A model generated the notes under the pieces. It had not been told where the DNA came from and did no database searches. It saw only the letters and a program-made list of their open reading frames with translations. Shown piece by piece: positions 1 through 9,215 of a stretch of DNA of 64,000 nt. Position numbers and translations under genes: made by a program. This DNA is from G963677185 sp963677185 (lineage in GTDB: Bacteria; Bacillota; Syntrophomonadia; Syntrophomonadales; Syntrophomonadaceae). Numbering within the stretch: the first letter of the stretch is position 1; each line of letters begins with the position of its first letter. The DNA lies in contig OY781889.1 of assembly GCA_963677185.1 (NCBI GenBank), positions 992,001 through 1,056,000 on the forward strand, read 5' to 3'.

Positions 1-1
1 G

Positions 2-781
2 CGTTATGTACCGCAGATAATCACGACCACTCTGGATAAACTAACCATGCCCATGCCGCAGGATTTGGAATTGCAGCATGATTGGACTCTGGCCGCCAAC
101 CGCGGGACCCGGATTATGATCCGCTACCTGTGGACGGACGCTTCGCCCGAAGACCAGGCCCGAATGCGGGAGTTCATCAAGGATATCGTTGCCGACAAAT
201 ACCAGCAGTACTATATAAACAGCGAAGGGGCCTTTTCTTTATATAGCGGCGCTGAGCATGCGGATCTGGACGGAAGCGGGGAGGTTTTAGCTTATTTGAA
301 GCTGGTCGGCTGTTTCTCCGGTGAGCGTCAACAAAAACTTTGGAAGGATTCGGAGCTTGAAGCGGTGGCAAAATCGGTACCGGATAATGGAGTGCTGGCA
401 ACGGCTGATTTCGCATGGATGAGCGATGTTGCGGATCTGAACTCGATCCGTCTTTATAGCGGCGATCCGGGCCTTGATTATATTGACAATGTTGTCTGCG
501 TCGCATATCCACAGCCCACGCTGGTTCTGGATCGCATGGAAATGCTGCCGGCTTTGCAGCGCTGGACCCGCTCCAATCAGCAGAGTATGGGTAACTGGGT
601 CAGCCAGGGCTCGGTCGCCGAAGATCTGTCACAGCTTAAGATCGAAGAGGTTCCGGTGGAAAGAAGCGGACTGCCGCTGGCATTGGCCAATCAGACCCTG
701 CACGCCACCGGTGAGTTGACCGTTATGGCCTTCGATGTCCTGCAGACGCCAATATACAAGGTAGTATACCGACAACCGTAA
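2..781 (+). CDS. Uncharacterised protein, 5' end cut by window edge
   Basis: The reading frame is open from base 2 to the stop at 779-781 (about 259 residues visible), so the true start lies outside the window. Internal ATGs at 47 and 53 have no ribosome binding site in front of them, which argues against a start there. The visible part is soluble-looking, with no signal peptide or membrane segment, and is rich in Trp, Asp and Glu. I do not recognise the family. The next gene, an MFS transporter, starts 223 bp downstream and need not be co-transcribed. Confidence 0.6.
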   Translation, partial: RYVPQIITTTLDKLTMPMPQDLELQHDWTLAANRGTRIMIRYLWTDASPEDQARMREFIKDIVADKYQQYYINSEGAFSLYSGAEHADLDGSGEVLAYLKLVGCFSGERQQKLWKDSELEAVAKSVPDNGVLATADFAWMSDVADLNSIRLYSGDPGLDYIDNVVCVAYPQPTLVLDRMEMLPALQRWTRSNQQSMGNWVSQGSVAEDLSQLKIEEVPVERSGLPLALANQTLHATGELTVMAFDVLQTPIYKVVYRQP

Positions 782-1004
782 CCTGGAGCAGATTCTATGA
801 CCGGGTTTAACACTTTAAAACTCCGCCGATGGATATATTACTGGCAGAAGGGAGCAATAAGACAAAAGTGGTAGAATTCTTATCGAGCCGTAAGCCAGAA
901 TAATTTTGAGCCAAGGTTCATGCATGGGATATCAGTGTTTGTGGTAATATCTTTATCAGTGGACCCCAGGTTTTCCGGGTAAGACAATTGCGAGGGGAAA
1001 GATA

Positions 1005-2456
1005 GTGCCGCAACAACTCGAGATGGAAGCCGATAGCAAAGCATTTTCAAAGGGCCAGCTGCGCTGGATTCTTTTCTGCGCTGCCTTTGCCTCGTTTATG
1101 GTCAATGTAAATACATATATCGTCAATATATCTCTGCCCGAAATTTCCAATTATTTTGCGGTGAGCACCGGGCAGGTTACCTTTGTTGTTCAAGCCTTTC
1201 AATTGTCCACGACTGGCCTGCTGTTGATCGTCGGCCGGGTTGGTGACAGCTTCGGCCTGCGCCGCATGTTTGTCGTCGGCTTCGTCTTTTTTGCCCTGGC
1301 TTCTCTGCTCTGCGGCCTGTGCCCGTTCTTTTATTTGCTGGTGGGAATGCGTTTCGTACAGGGAATCGCGGCCTCGATTTTGTATGCTCTGACCCCTGCC
1401 CTGATCGCAGCTTACTATCCGGCGGAGGAACGCGGGCCGGCATTTGGCATTATGGCCATATTCACGGCTCTGGGTATGACGGTCGGCACATCTATCGGCG
1501 GGATTATCAATGCCTGGTTTTCCTGGCAGGGAGTGTTCCTGGTGAATGTTCCCTTTGCGCTGATCGGGGCGCTGGTGTGCTGGCGGGCGATACCCGGTGC
1601 GGCTGGCAAAGGCTTGAAGGAGATTCGGAAGCAGTTTGATTACAATGGAGCGTTGATCAGCATGATGGCCTTGATGGCCTTTGTGGCGGCCCTTGGCAAC
1701 AGCGATGAGCTGGGCTGGACCTCTCCCGTCGTGCTAGGCGGCCTCATGGCCTCCCTGATCCTGGCTGTCTGGTTTGTTATTCATGAAAGGCGTACCCAGG
1801 AACCGCTCCTTGATTTGGAGCTGCTTTCCCGGCCTGAACTAAGCTATGGCAATGCGGCCAGCATTTTAGCCTATATGTTTATGAGCGGCACTAATTTTCT
1901 AATACCCTTTTATATGACCAATTTTCTGGGTTATTCTTCTGCCGAAGCCGGCCTGGTCTTTATGACCTATCCTCTTTTGTACATGGTAATCGGCCCGGCG
2001 GCAGGATTCCTGTCCAAACGCGTTGACTCCAGGCTTATATGCACGGTCAGTATGGGCATAGGATCAACCGCTGCCTTATTTTTCGCTCTGACCCTGGGCT
2101 TGCATGAGTCATGGCCAGTAGTCGTGTTTCTGGTTATGCAGGCATTCACCTTCGGAGGGTTTACCACTTCCAATAACAATGTGGTCATGAGCATGGCCCC
2201 ACCTGGCCAGGAAGGCCAGGTGGCAGCCTTGTACCGGATGCTGATGCGGATTGGCCTGATTGTCGGTCTGGCACTGTTCGAGCTGGTATTCTCGCTGGGC
2301 CTGGGCGACTATGCGGATGGCTATTCACATTCATTAACTGCTATACCCGATGATTTTCTGGCTCGCGGTTTTGAATATGCATATATTGCAGGATTTGTCT
2401 GCTGCATCGCCGCTCTGGTCTGTTCCAGGCTGGCCTCCTCCGCCCGAAAAGCTTGA
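1005..2456 (+). CDS. MFS drug/solute exporter, DHA2 (EmrB/QacA-like) family
   Basis: A 483-residue integral membrane protein with about 14 hydrophobic segments, the number expected of the DHA2 drug:proton antiporters. The loop after the second segment carries the MFS motif A, read as GRVGDSFGLRR near residues 77-87, and a motif-C-like Gly/Pro-rich segment follows. It probably exports a hydrophobic compound using the proton gradient; the substrate cannot be read from the sequence. The GTG at 1005 is chosen because a GAGGGGAAAG ribosome binding site lies about 6 bp upstream; an ATG six codons later is the alternative. It stands alone and converges with the dehydrogenase gene at 2505. Confidence 0.85.
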   Translation: MPQQLEMEADSKAFSKGQLRWILFCAAFASFMVNVNTYIVNISLPEISNYFAVSTGQVTFVVQAFQLSTTGLLLIVGRVGDSFGLRRMFVVGFVFFALASLLCGLCPFFYLLVGMRFVQGIAASILYALTPALIAAYYPAEERGPAFGIMAIFTALGMTVGTSIGGIINAWFSWQGVFLVNVPFALIGALVCWRAIPGAAGKGLKEIRKQFDYNGALISMMALMAFVAALGNSDELGWTSPVVLGGLMASLILAVWFVIHERRTQEPLLDLELLSRPELSYGNAASILAYMFMSGTNFLIPFYMTNFLGYSSAEAGLVFMTYPLLYMVIGPAAGFLSKRVDSRLICTVSMGIGSTAALFFALTLGLHESWPVVVFLVMQAFTFGGFTTSNNNVVMSMAPPGQEGQVAALYRMLMRIGLIVGLALFELVFSLGLGDYADGYSHSLTAIPDDFLARGFEYAYIAGFVCCIAALVCSRLASSARKA

Positions 2457-2504
2457 CGAACACGGCGGGAGCTCCAATCAAGCCAGTTTCTTGAGGTCTG
2501 TTCT

Positions 2505-3605
2505 TTACTTTCCATCTCCCCTGGTTACATAACGAACCAGGTCCTCCAGGTTCATGTTATTGATGCCCAGGCTGGCGGCAGAACGTCCCGTCTCCCAGTA
2601 ATCCACATCGTTGGCCATGCAGGCGATGTTGATGATGGCATCCATGCCCGGGGTTGGTTCATTAAGCATCCGGCCAATCGTGGCCACTGTCACCAGGCCA
2701 AAAGGAATATCCTCGGTGATATAGCGGTGGTGAAGGTTTTCCGGGGCCATCTGCACGTTGTGAGCGCTTACCTGGTACATCGTATCGTAAACTGATTCGC
2801 CTTTTACCTTGTACATGACATACATGGTGTCAATGAATGAGTAGGTTTCCCGGCAGATATGGCCGGCGATGGACATGCGCTCACGGTCCACGGCATCCAT
2901 GATCCGTGCTACTCCGGGTGTTATGTCGTAATGGGAGTTGCGATAAGGCCCCATTTGCTCAATGCGGCTCATATTCATCAGTGTGGAGATGGGATGAATT
3001 ATCAGTCCCGGGGCGTCGATGCTGGTCTGCAGAACGTTGAAAGCCGGCGAGAATTGGGGATAGATATCAGTGAGCTTCCACAGCGCTTCGGCAGTGCGGC
3101 AGGAGGGCAAAGCGGCGAAGGGCAGTTCATCTTTGACCGCCTTGATATTCACATGCCCCATACCTTTGGTTTTAGCAGCATAGATAAGGGACTGGGTCTC
3201 CCCGATCAGGAAATCCCCGGCCCGGTCATTCTCCCGGCACATCTTATCAAAGGCCAGCGCACCGAATTTTCCAGGATTGAAAACCACTATTTGCCCCTTT
3301 TCTCCGTGCTGTATTATTGCTTTCATATATGTTTCCTGGCCAAAGGCCGGAACCACCACCAGGATGACTTCGGCTCCCCGAATAGCTGCAGCCACGTCGG
3401 TAGTTAGCATCGCCGGCCGGGCAAATCCAACGGGCTGGCCGGAGGAGGTAACACCTTCCAGAACAATGCCGCCGAATGCTTGCAGAAGCTTGATATTTTC
3501 GCCGTGTTCAGGAACTGCAGCCAGTCGGACTTCGTGACCTGACAGTGTCAGGTCGGCAGTCATCGCATGTCCCCCGTGACCTGCGCCCAGTATGGCAATG
3601 ATCAT
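2505..3605 (-). CDS. NAD/NADP octopine/opine dehydrogenase family protein
   Basis: 366 residues. The N-terminus has a Rossmann dinucleotide-binding motif (GAGHGGHA, residues 7-14), followed by the alternating hydrophobic beta strands of an NAD(P) domain and a C-terminal helical domain with a conserved HP-x-S/T region (IIHPIST) as in opine dehydrogenases and related ketopantoate-reductase-fold enzymes. The family reductively condenses or oxidises amino-acid-derived substrates; the substrate here is unknown. The start at 3605 follows a GGAGG site with 8-9 bp spacing; a longer frame upstream lacks a binding site. It is transcribed away from the ABC-F gene region on the same strand, about 225 bp downstream-facing spacing, so it is likely its own unit. 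Confidence 0.82.
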   Translation of the reverse strand: MIIAILGAGHGGHAMTADLTLSGHEVRLAAVPEHGENIKLLQAFGGIVLEGVTSSGQPVGFARPAMLTTDVAAAIRGAEVILVVVPAFGQETYMKAIIQHGEKGQIVVFNPGKFGALAFDKMCRENDRAGDFLIGETQSLIYAAKTKGMGHVNIKAVKDELPFAALPSCRTAEALWKLTDIYPQFSPAFNVLQTSIDAPGLIIHPISTLMNMSRIEQMGPYRNSHYDITPGVARIMDAVDRERMSIAGHICRETYSFIDTMYVMYKVKGESVYDTMYQVSAHNVQMAPENLHHRYITEDIPFGLVTVATIGRMLNEPTPGMDAIINIACMANDVDYWETGRSAASLGINNMNLEDLVRYVTRGDGK

Positions 3606-3830
3606 TGTATTAATCCTCCAATCCTGTCTTATGAAACTAATTATCACATTTTGATCAGATGAATGCTATCTGTGAATCATCTTCATGATTATAGACGGCC
3701 ATGCCGCACAAAATTCACCGCTGGTTACTAATCCGAATTTGGCTTGCAAGGCCTCGAAGAGTGGCTGGATATGATTTTAAAAAGGTCATCATGTCCAGTC
3801 CCTTTCTGCATATAGTTGCCAAAAACATGG

Positions 3831-5573
3831 TCACTGCAAGCCGGCTTTCTGCTGGCAGAGATCCTGGTACCGAATTTCAAGACCGGCATAACGGGAATCA
3901 TTTGGCTTGATGGTTGAGAGCTGACCCAGTACGCAGGCGATCTGCGTGTCCAGCAGCATGGCTTGCTCCTTCAAATTGGTTGTGTTTGCATTTTTCATAG
4001 CCGCCGAACTGGCTTCACTCAGCCTGGCTTGATAATCTTCCACTCTTCCCTCGCGTCGAATGATACAGCCATCTTCAAAAACAAGCAGGCAGTCGCAGAC
4101 CGCTTGTACCAGAAAACGGTCGTGGGAAACCAGCAGAAGGGTGCCCGGGTAGTTTTGCAAGCTCTTTTCCAGGCTTTCAAGGCTGAACAAATCCAGATGA
4201 TTTCCGGGTTCATCCAGGACGATTAAGTCGGGGTTCTCGTATAAGGCCAGGGCGATTTCCATTTTCATTTTTTCGCCATGGCTCAAACATGTCGAGGATC
4301 TTGCCAGAGCAGAATAATCGAGACCCAGATTAGCCATGAGCGTGCATATTTTACCCAGGGTATGCCGGTCGGCTTTGGCCAGCCGGTTGCGCAGAGAGGG
4401 CAATTCCTCTAGTGGCGCATCCTGGGCCACATAGGCAACTGTTGCGCCCGGGCTTAAGAAAATATCACCTTCGGTCAAGGGTTCCAGCCCCATGATCATT
4501 TTTAACAGGGTGCTCTTGCCGCAGCCGTTTGGACCTATTAAAGCTGCCTTTTCGCCGCGATTGATCCAGAAATCGCTTTTACTGAAAATTACGCGGTCAT
4601 CAAATGACCTGGCCAGATTCTGGACCTCCAGCAAACGTTTTCCGCCCGGGCTGCTGGCTGCTGAACGGAAACGGACAGCAGTCTCGCCAGCCGGTCGTTG
4701 CGGGCCTTCGCTGCGCATTTTTTCCAGATGCCGTATCTGTGACTTAATTGCCTTATCCCGCTTTTTCGCTTTAGCGCGGTAATACTCTTTGCCGCCCATG
4801 CGATTCCCGCTTTTCAGGCCTTTTTTTCGTGATTCGCGGTGAGCTTTTTCCGACCATCCTTTCAGCTGAGTGATCATCATTTCCAGGCGCCGGCTTTCTC
4901 TGGCCTGGGCTTCATAAGCATGCATACGGCTCTGGTATAGCCGCTGCTTTTCTTCCCGATAGAAGCTGTAGTTCCCTCTGTATATGGTAAGGTGCCCTTC
5001 CTGCAATTCGACGATCCAGGTTACTGTCTGGTCCAGGAAACGGCGATCATGGGAAATGATGATAACGGCTGCTGGCAGCCGGGCTATTTCGCCCGCAAGC
5101 CATTCCATGCCTTCTATATCCAGGTTATTGGTAGGTTCATCCAGAATTAAAAGCTGAGGTTCATTTGCCCAAATTTGTGCCAGGCTCAAGCGGATGCGTT
5201 CTCCTCCGCTAAGATTTTGCCTGGGACTGGGTGTTTCCGCAATAACGTGCTTTAGTCTCAATTCGCCGGCCAGCCGGCCGATTGGGTTGACCGTCAAAAC
5301 GGATCCAGATGTATCCAGGAAAGAATCGTCGGTTAACGCTCTCCCATCCTGGTTTAATAAGTTCAGACTAAGATTTGGTGGATAATAACTGATTTCGCCC
5401 GGGTCAGGCTCGATTATTCCTGCCAGAATACCAGATAATGTGCTTTTTCCGCTCCCATTGCGCCCCACCAGGCCGATCCGCTCGCCGGAGCAGATCTCCC
5501 AGTCGATGCCGCGCAAAACCTGGCGCTCTCCAAAGCTCTTGCCAATGCCTCTGCACCTGATTAGTAAAGACAT
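3831..5573 (-). CDS. ABC-F ATPase, antibiotic-resistance (ribosome protection) type
   Basis: About 580 residues with two ABC cassettes and no membrane segments. Cassette 1 has Walker A GRNGSGKST, signature LSGGE and LILDEPTNNLD; cassette 2 has GPNGCGKST, a signature read as LSHGE, and LIVLDEPGNHLD. The linker between them is long, basic and helical, as in Vga/Lsa/Msr-like proteins that enter the ribosomal exit site and displace drugs. The second signature (SHGE) and the Gly in the second Walker B region are also typical of this resistance branch. ATG 5573 follows GGAGG by 7 bp. The 250-nt leader holds a short peptide ORF and an intrinsic terminator just before this binding site, so expression is probably controlled by ribosome-mediated attenuation. 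The drug class is not predictable by eye. Confidence 0.85.
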   Translation of the reverse strand: MSLLIRCRGIGKSFGERQVLRGIDWEICSGERIGLVGRNGSGKSTLSGILAGIIEPDPGEISYYPPNLSLNLLNQDGRALTDDSFLDTSGSVLTVNPIGRLAGELRLKHVIAETPSPRQNLSGGERIRLSLAQIWANEPQLLILDEPTNNLDIEGMEWLAGEIARLPAAVIIISHDRRFLDQTVTWIVELQEGHLTIYRGNYSFYREEKQRLYQSRMHAYEAQARESRRLEMMITQLKGWSEKAHRESRKKGLKSGNRMGGKEYYRAKAKKRDKAIKSQIRHLEKMRSEGPQRPAGETAVRFRSAASSPGGKRLLEVQNLARSFDDRVIFSKSDFWINRGEKAALIGPNGCGKSTLLKMIMGLEPLTEGDIFLSPGATVAYVAQDAPLEELPSLRNRLAKADRHTLGKICTLMANLGLDYSALARSSTCLSHGEKMKMEIALALYENPDLIVLDEPGNHLDLFSLESLEKSLQNYPGTLLLVSHDRFLVQAVCDCLLVFEDGCIIRREGRVEDYQARLSEASSAAMKNANTTNLKEQAMLLDTQIACVLGQLSTIKPNDSRYAGLEIRYQDLCQQKAGLQ

Positions 5574-5585
5574 AAGACCACCTCC

Positions 5586-5627
5586 AAAAATAAAAGGCTG
5601 CAAGTGAGTGCCAGCTCACCTGCAACC
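5586..5627 (-). terminator. Intrinsic attenuator in front of the ABC-F gene
   Basis: On the minus strand a 13-bp stem (GGTTGCAGGTGAG pairing with CTCACTTGCAGCC, two G-U pairs) is followed at once by TTTTATTTTT, and the GGAGG site of the ABC-F gene begins directly after. This is a terminator placed between leader and gene. Competing pairings exist: CAGCT upstream with AGCTG at the top of the stem, and GCTGCAA in the leader-peptide codons with TTGCAGC in the 3' arm. Confidence 0.75.
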
Positions 5628-5793
5628 TGAAAGCTGCCTGGAGGGTATGCTTTGGTTCAATCCGTAACCCTGATGCATCCTGCGATCTGATGATACGGAT
5701 AGAATTTCTATATGAGCAAGTGCCGCTGGCATTTTTGCACAACATCCTCAAACGAAACAGAATCCGGTTCGGTTGGAACTGTGCGATTTTAAT

Positions 5794-5820
5794 TTATCTG
5801 GCCAGTTGCAGCTTGCGCAT
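5794..5820 (-). CDS. Leader peptide MRKLQLAR upstream of ABC-F gene
   Basis: An 8-codon ORF (MRKLQLAR) with a clear ribosome binding site, AGGAGA, 6-7 bp before its ATG. It lies about 165 nt upstream of the attenuator hairpin. Short translated leaders whose ribosome stalls in the presence of drug are known for several inducible ABC-F and erm genes; a role here is inferred from position only. The codons for residues 4-6 include GCTGCAA, which is complementary to the 3' arm of the attenuator. Confidence 0.5.
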   Translation of the reverse strand: MRKLQLAR

Positions 5821-6072
5821 CGGCTTTCTCCTGTTGTTGATAATGATTGGGCATTAATTTTACTATAAAAAGAATATCATAGAATGTGCCGCTCGGCCAG
5901 CTGGTATACTCAATTCCAATCGGATGATTTTTCATGGTCTTAAAGCAGGCTGGACACTGCTTGATGAAGCCACTTAATCATGTTATTTTTAGGATAAAAG
6001 AGCCTGGCTATGAAGCGGCTTGTTTTTAGGTTTACTCAATAAATTATGGAATGCATTGGGAGCTTAAATAAG

Positions 6073-6654
6073 ATGCCTGATAAAACCCGAACAATTTTTC
6101 TGGATACTGAAACCACCGGATTTTCGCCCGGCCAGATCTGCCAGCTGTCATACATTGTCCAGGATGGAGAGCAGCTGGCGGGGAAAAATTTCTTTTTCAC
6201 GGTTGAATCAATGCCGGCAGCTGCCCGGAATGTTCACGGATTTTCAGCCCCTATGCTGCGCAAGCTGTCTCAAGGCAGGCTTTTTCAGCATTATGCGGGG
6301 GAGATAGTACGCGATATAGGAAATATGGAACGTCTGGTGGCTCATAATGCCGGATTCGACTGCCGCTTTCTGACCGTGGAGCTAAATCGCTGTGGATTTC
6401 AGTGGAAACCGGGAGATATCACCTGCACCATGGAGGGAATGAGAAAGCACTGCAGCCTGCGGGATCTGCGCGGGCGGTCCAAGGCTCCCCGCCTGGATGA
6501 ACTCGTCGCGTTTTTAAATGTTTCTTCATCCAGCATTCTGGCAGAAAGCGGCCGCTTGTTCGGCCGGGCCGATATACGCTCCCACGATGCCCGCTATGAT
6601 GTGACCGCTACATTTCTATGCTATCAGCAGGCCCTTTGCCGGGGCATGCTCTAG
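6073..6654 (+). CDS. DEDDh 3'-5' exonuclease (DnaQ/RNase T-like)
   Basis: About 193 residues forming one exonuclease domain. ExoI motif is FLDTETTG close to the N-terminus, ExoII is VAHNAGFDCRF in the middle, and ExoIII is SHDARYDVTAT near the C-terminus, giving the acidic residues and His needed for two-metal catalysis. The family trims 3' ends of DNA or RNA; as a stand-alone protein it might act in repair or RNA processing. ATG 6073 is chosen because GGGAG lies about 10 bp before it; an ATG nine codons upstream lacks a site. It is not part of an obvious operon. Confidence 0.8.
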   Translation: MPDKTRTIFLDTETTGFSPGQICQLSYIVQDGEQLAGKNFFFTVESMPAAARNVHGFSAPMLRKLSQGRLFQHYAGEIVRDIGNMERLVAHNAGFDCRFLTVELNRCGFQWKPGDITCTMEGMRKHCSLRDLRGRSKAPRLDELVAFLNVSSSSILAESGRLFGRADIRSHDARYDVTATFLCYQQALCRGML

Positions 6655-6848
6655 CCGGCCGGGCAAAATAATTACCATATGAATCATATACAGACGGTTG
6701 GTTTTACCAGGGGAAGTCATAAGCATAGAGGGAGACGGAATGATCAATTATCTGCGCCGGGTAACAAACGCACTCGCCTGAATCAGGCTGGCCTGTGATA
6801 AAATAGAAAGACACCTCTTTGGTGAAGCATGGAAGGATAGTATTGATA

Positions 6849-7499
6849 ATGATCAAAAAATTGCGAGACCCGGTCAGCGGGCTGACTCACCTGGGAGGCA
6901 TGCTGCTGTCCATACCGGGGATGATTTTTTTAATTATAGGCGCCTCCAGGGTTGATTCCACTGTTCAGATCGTGGCTTTTTCCATCTACGGAGCCAGCCT
7001 GATATTGCTTTATTGCGCCAGTACGCTCTACCATTTGCTGCCCCTGTCGGAGAAAGGCGTAGCGATCATGAGGCGCATTGACCACATGATGATCTATATT
7101 CTAATAGCTGGAACTTATACTCCGGTTTGCTTGATTATTTTAAATGGGGTCCTGGGTTATTCTCTGCTGGTGGGAGTTTGGATTGTGGCCATGATCGGCC
7201 TGGCCTTGACTCTATTCTGGTTTGACGCGCCCCGCTGGCTATCAACCCTGTTCTATGTGCTGATGGGGGCTTTCATAGCGGCATTTATTCCGGTACTGCT
7301 AGATTTGATGCCAGCCGGAGCCCTGGCCTGGCTGGTTGCAGGCGGGGTTGTATATATAATTGGGGCCGTGATCTATGCAACCCGGTGGCCTATACTCAAT
7401 TTCCTTGAAGGTTTTGGATTCCATGAAATCTTCCACCTGTTTGTACTGGCAGGCAGTTTCTGTCATTACTGGATGATGTACCGCTACCTGATGGGCTGA
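6849..7499 (+). CDS. Hemolysin III / YqfA-family (PAQR-like) membrane protein
   Basis: About 216 residues with seven hydrophobic helices. Conserved family features are visible: DPVSGLTHLGG near the start, an S-x-x-Y-H motif (CASTLYHL), the central RRIDHMMIYILIAGTYTP block, and the C-terminal GFHEIFHLFVLAGSFCHY, whose His residues, with the first His, would bind metal as in the adiponectin-receptor superfamily. Despite the name, most members are integral membrane proteins of unclear role, possibly hydrolases. Start choice is between TTG 6843 and ATG 6849 after GGAAGG; ATG is preferred. A Ser-hydrolase lipoprotein gene follows 22 bp later and may be co-transcribed. Confidence 0.85.
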   Translation: MIKKLRDPVSGLTHLGGMLLSIPGMIFLIIGASRVDSTVQIVAFSIYGASLILLYCASTLYHLLPLSEKGVAIMRRIDHMMIYILIAGTYTPVCLIILNGVLGYSLLVGVWIVAMIGLALTLFWFDAPRWLSTLFYVLMGAFIAAFIPVLLDLMPAGALAWLVAGGVVYIIGAVIYATRWPILNFLEGFGFHEIFHLFVLAGSFCHYWMMYRYLMG

Positions 7500-7520
7500 T
7501 CGAAAGCGAGGTTGTGCCTG

Positions 7521-9182
7521 ATGTTTTATATGTCCGGCAAAGGCCGTAATGCTGTTCCCTCATCGCTGACAGTGATAGCCATGCTCTTCATGCTGATCAT
7601 TTCCCCTCTGGCCGGATGTACAATTGGAAACAACGCATCCAGCAACTCGCCCCGCTCTTCCGCTACCGCTCCTGCCAATAGCTGCAAATTGGTTTTAAAT
7701 GGCCAGGAAAGCACGATTCCCGCCAGTCAGCTGTACGAAAAAAACGGCCGGCTGATGATGGCAGCGCGTCCCGCAATGGAAAGCCTGGGGGTTCAAACCT
7801 GCTGGGACAGCGTGTACAAAATATTGTATGTAGTCTACCAGGAGCATAATGCATCGTTTTACGCCAACAGCAACTATTATACTTATGACACCATCGAAAA
7901 TGTTATGGATGTCTCCTCGGAAATGGTTGATGGAGAGCTGGTTGTGCCGGTGGACATCTGTTTTGGAGCTCTGGGGGCTGATATTGACTGGGACAAGGCC
8001 AATCAGACCCTGTCCATCTCCCTGCCGCCCGAACCGGATACCAGCGCATTAGCTGGAATAGCCCGTGATGATGTGGCGATTAAAACCCAGGTCAGCGAAT
8101 CGCCAGCGATTAAAAGTGTTCTGGACGCTCAATGCCAGGCAGGAGTTTTGCCGGCCATGGGCGGCGCAATTGTTTGGGATGACGGCCGGATTGAATTAGC
8201 GGTCAGCGGGCATCGTAAAATTGATGACGACACTCCGGTTTCCAGTGGGGATATGTGGCACATGGGCTCCTGCACCAAGGCGATGACTGCCACTATGATT
8301 GCCTATCTTATTGAGAAGGGCGATTTGCGCTGGAATTTGAATATGGATGAGGCTTTTCCGCAATACCGGCAGTACATGGATGCGGAGCACGCCACTATAG
8401 ATATTGACATGCTGCTCAGCCATACGGCCGGTTTTCCGCGTGATGTAGATTCTTCCCAGTTTGAAAGGGATTTTACCCTGGGCCTGGATGCGGCCAGTTG
8501 CAGACAGCTGGCTGCCAGGCAGGCAGCCGATGTCTATCTGGAATACCCGCCTGGTCAGGGCTATACGTATTCAAATTTCGGTTATATTGTGGCGGCCGCG
8601 ATGGCGGAACAGGCCCGGAAATCCAAATGGGAGGACCTGATGACTGAACTGGTATTCAAACCTCTGGGCATAGATGAAGTTAGTTATGCAGGAACCGGCA
8701 CTCCGGGCAAAATCGACCAGCCCTGGCCTCATGACATGGAAAGGCAAGCCGCTCGCAGCAATGGTCCCTTTGGTGATCCATATGCCATGTTTGCCGGGCC
8801 CTGTGGATATGTTCACCTGTCCCTGGAGAGCTGGGGCAAATTCGTCATCGACCAGATGAGAGGGATTCAGGGCAAGCCAGCCTTGCTGAAACCGCAAAGC
8901 TACCATATGCTAGTAAATCCAAGCACAGCTAATCCCGAATATGCACACGGATGGATGCTGCAGAACGGTACTGATGGTGAACCCGTTTATGGGCATTCAG
9001 GCTCAAACGGCCTGAATACCTGTGTAGTAAAAATGTATCCCGCCCGCGGTTATGCAGTTCTAGTGACCACCAATCTGGGCGATTTTCTATACCGCACACC
9101 GGAGAACTATCCCCCCGTCTATAACACCTGCGAAGAAACCGTCAGCCAGATAGTGAATCTGGCAAAAAGCAAAGCGCACTAA
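7521..9182 (+). CDS. Lipoprotein serine hydrolase: stalk domain plus beta-lactamase-fold domain
   Basis: About 553 residues. An N-terminal lipoprotein signal ends in the lipobox LAGC (residues ~29-32), so the protein is expected on the outer face of the membrane. Residues ~55-170 resemble two copies of the copper-amine-oxidase N-like stalk domain seen in Clostridia wall proteins (VDGELVVPVDICFGALGADIDW-type pattern). Residues ~190-550 are a class C beta-lactamase/penicillin-binding-like domain with S-C-T-K (Ser250, Lys253), Y-S-N (Tyr350) and H-S-G near the end. Likely a D-aminopeptidase, esterase or peptidoglycan-active enzyme; substrate unknown. ATG 7521 follows GCGAGG by 9 bp; a TTG at 7512 is too close to that site. 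Confidence 0.82.
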   Translation: MFYMSGKGRNAVPSSLTVIAMLFMLIISPLAGCTIGNNASSNSPRSSATAPANSCKLVLNGQESTIPASQLYEKNGRLMMAARPAMESLGVQTCWDSVYKILYVVYQEHNASFYANSNYYTYDTIENVMDVSSEMVDGELVVPVDICFGALGADIDWDKANQTLSISLPPEPDTSALAGIARDDVAIKTQVSESPAIKSVLDAQCQAGVLPAMGGAIVWDDGRIELAVSGHRKIDDDTPVSSGDMWHMGSCTKAMTATMIAYLIEKGDLRWNLNMDEAFPQYRQYMDAEHATIDIDMLLSHTAGFPRDVDSSQFERDFTLGLDAASCRQLAARQAADVYLEYPPGQGYTYSNFGYIVAAAMAEQARKSKWEDLMTELVFKPLGIDEVSYAGTGTPGKIDQPWPHDMERQAARSNGPFGDPYAMFAGPCGYVHLSLESWGKFVIDQMRGIQGKPALLKPQSYHMLVNPSTANPEYAHGWMLQNGTDGEPVYGHSGSNGLNTCVVKMYPARGYAVLVTTNLGDFLYRTPENYPPVYNTCEETVSQIVNLAKSKAH

Positions 9183-9215
9183 GCAGGTTTCAAAAGCTGC
9201 AATAATAAGCTTTTA

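Noticed and set aside
6740..6781. 13-codon ORF (MINYLRRVTNALA) with a GGGAGA site before the hemolysin III gene
   Set aside because: It may be a leader peptide, but no terminator or competing stem separates it from the gene, so there is no mechanism to support it.
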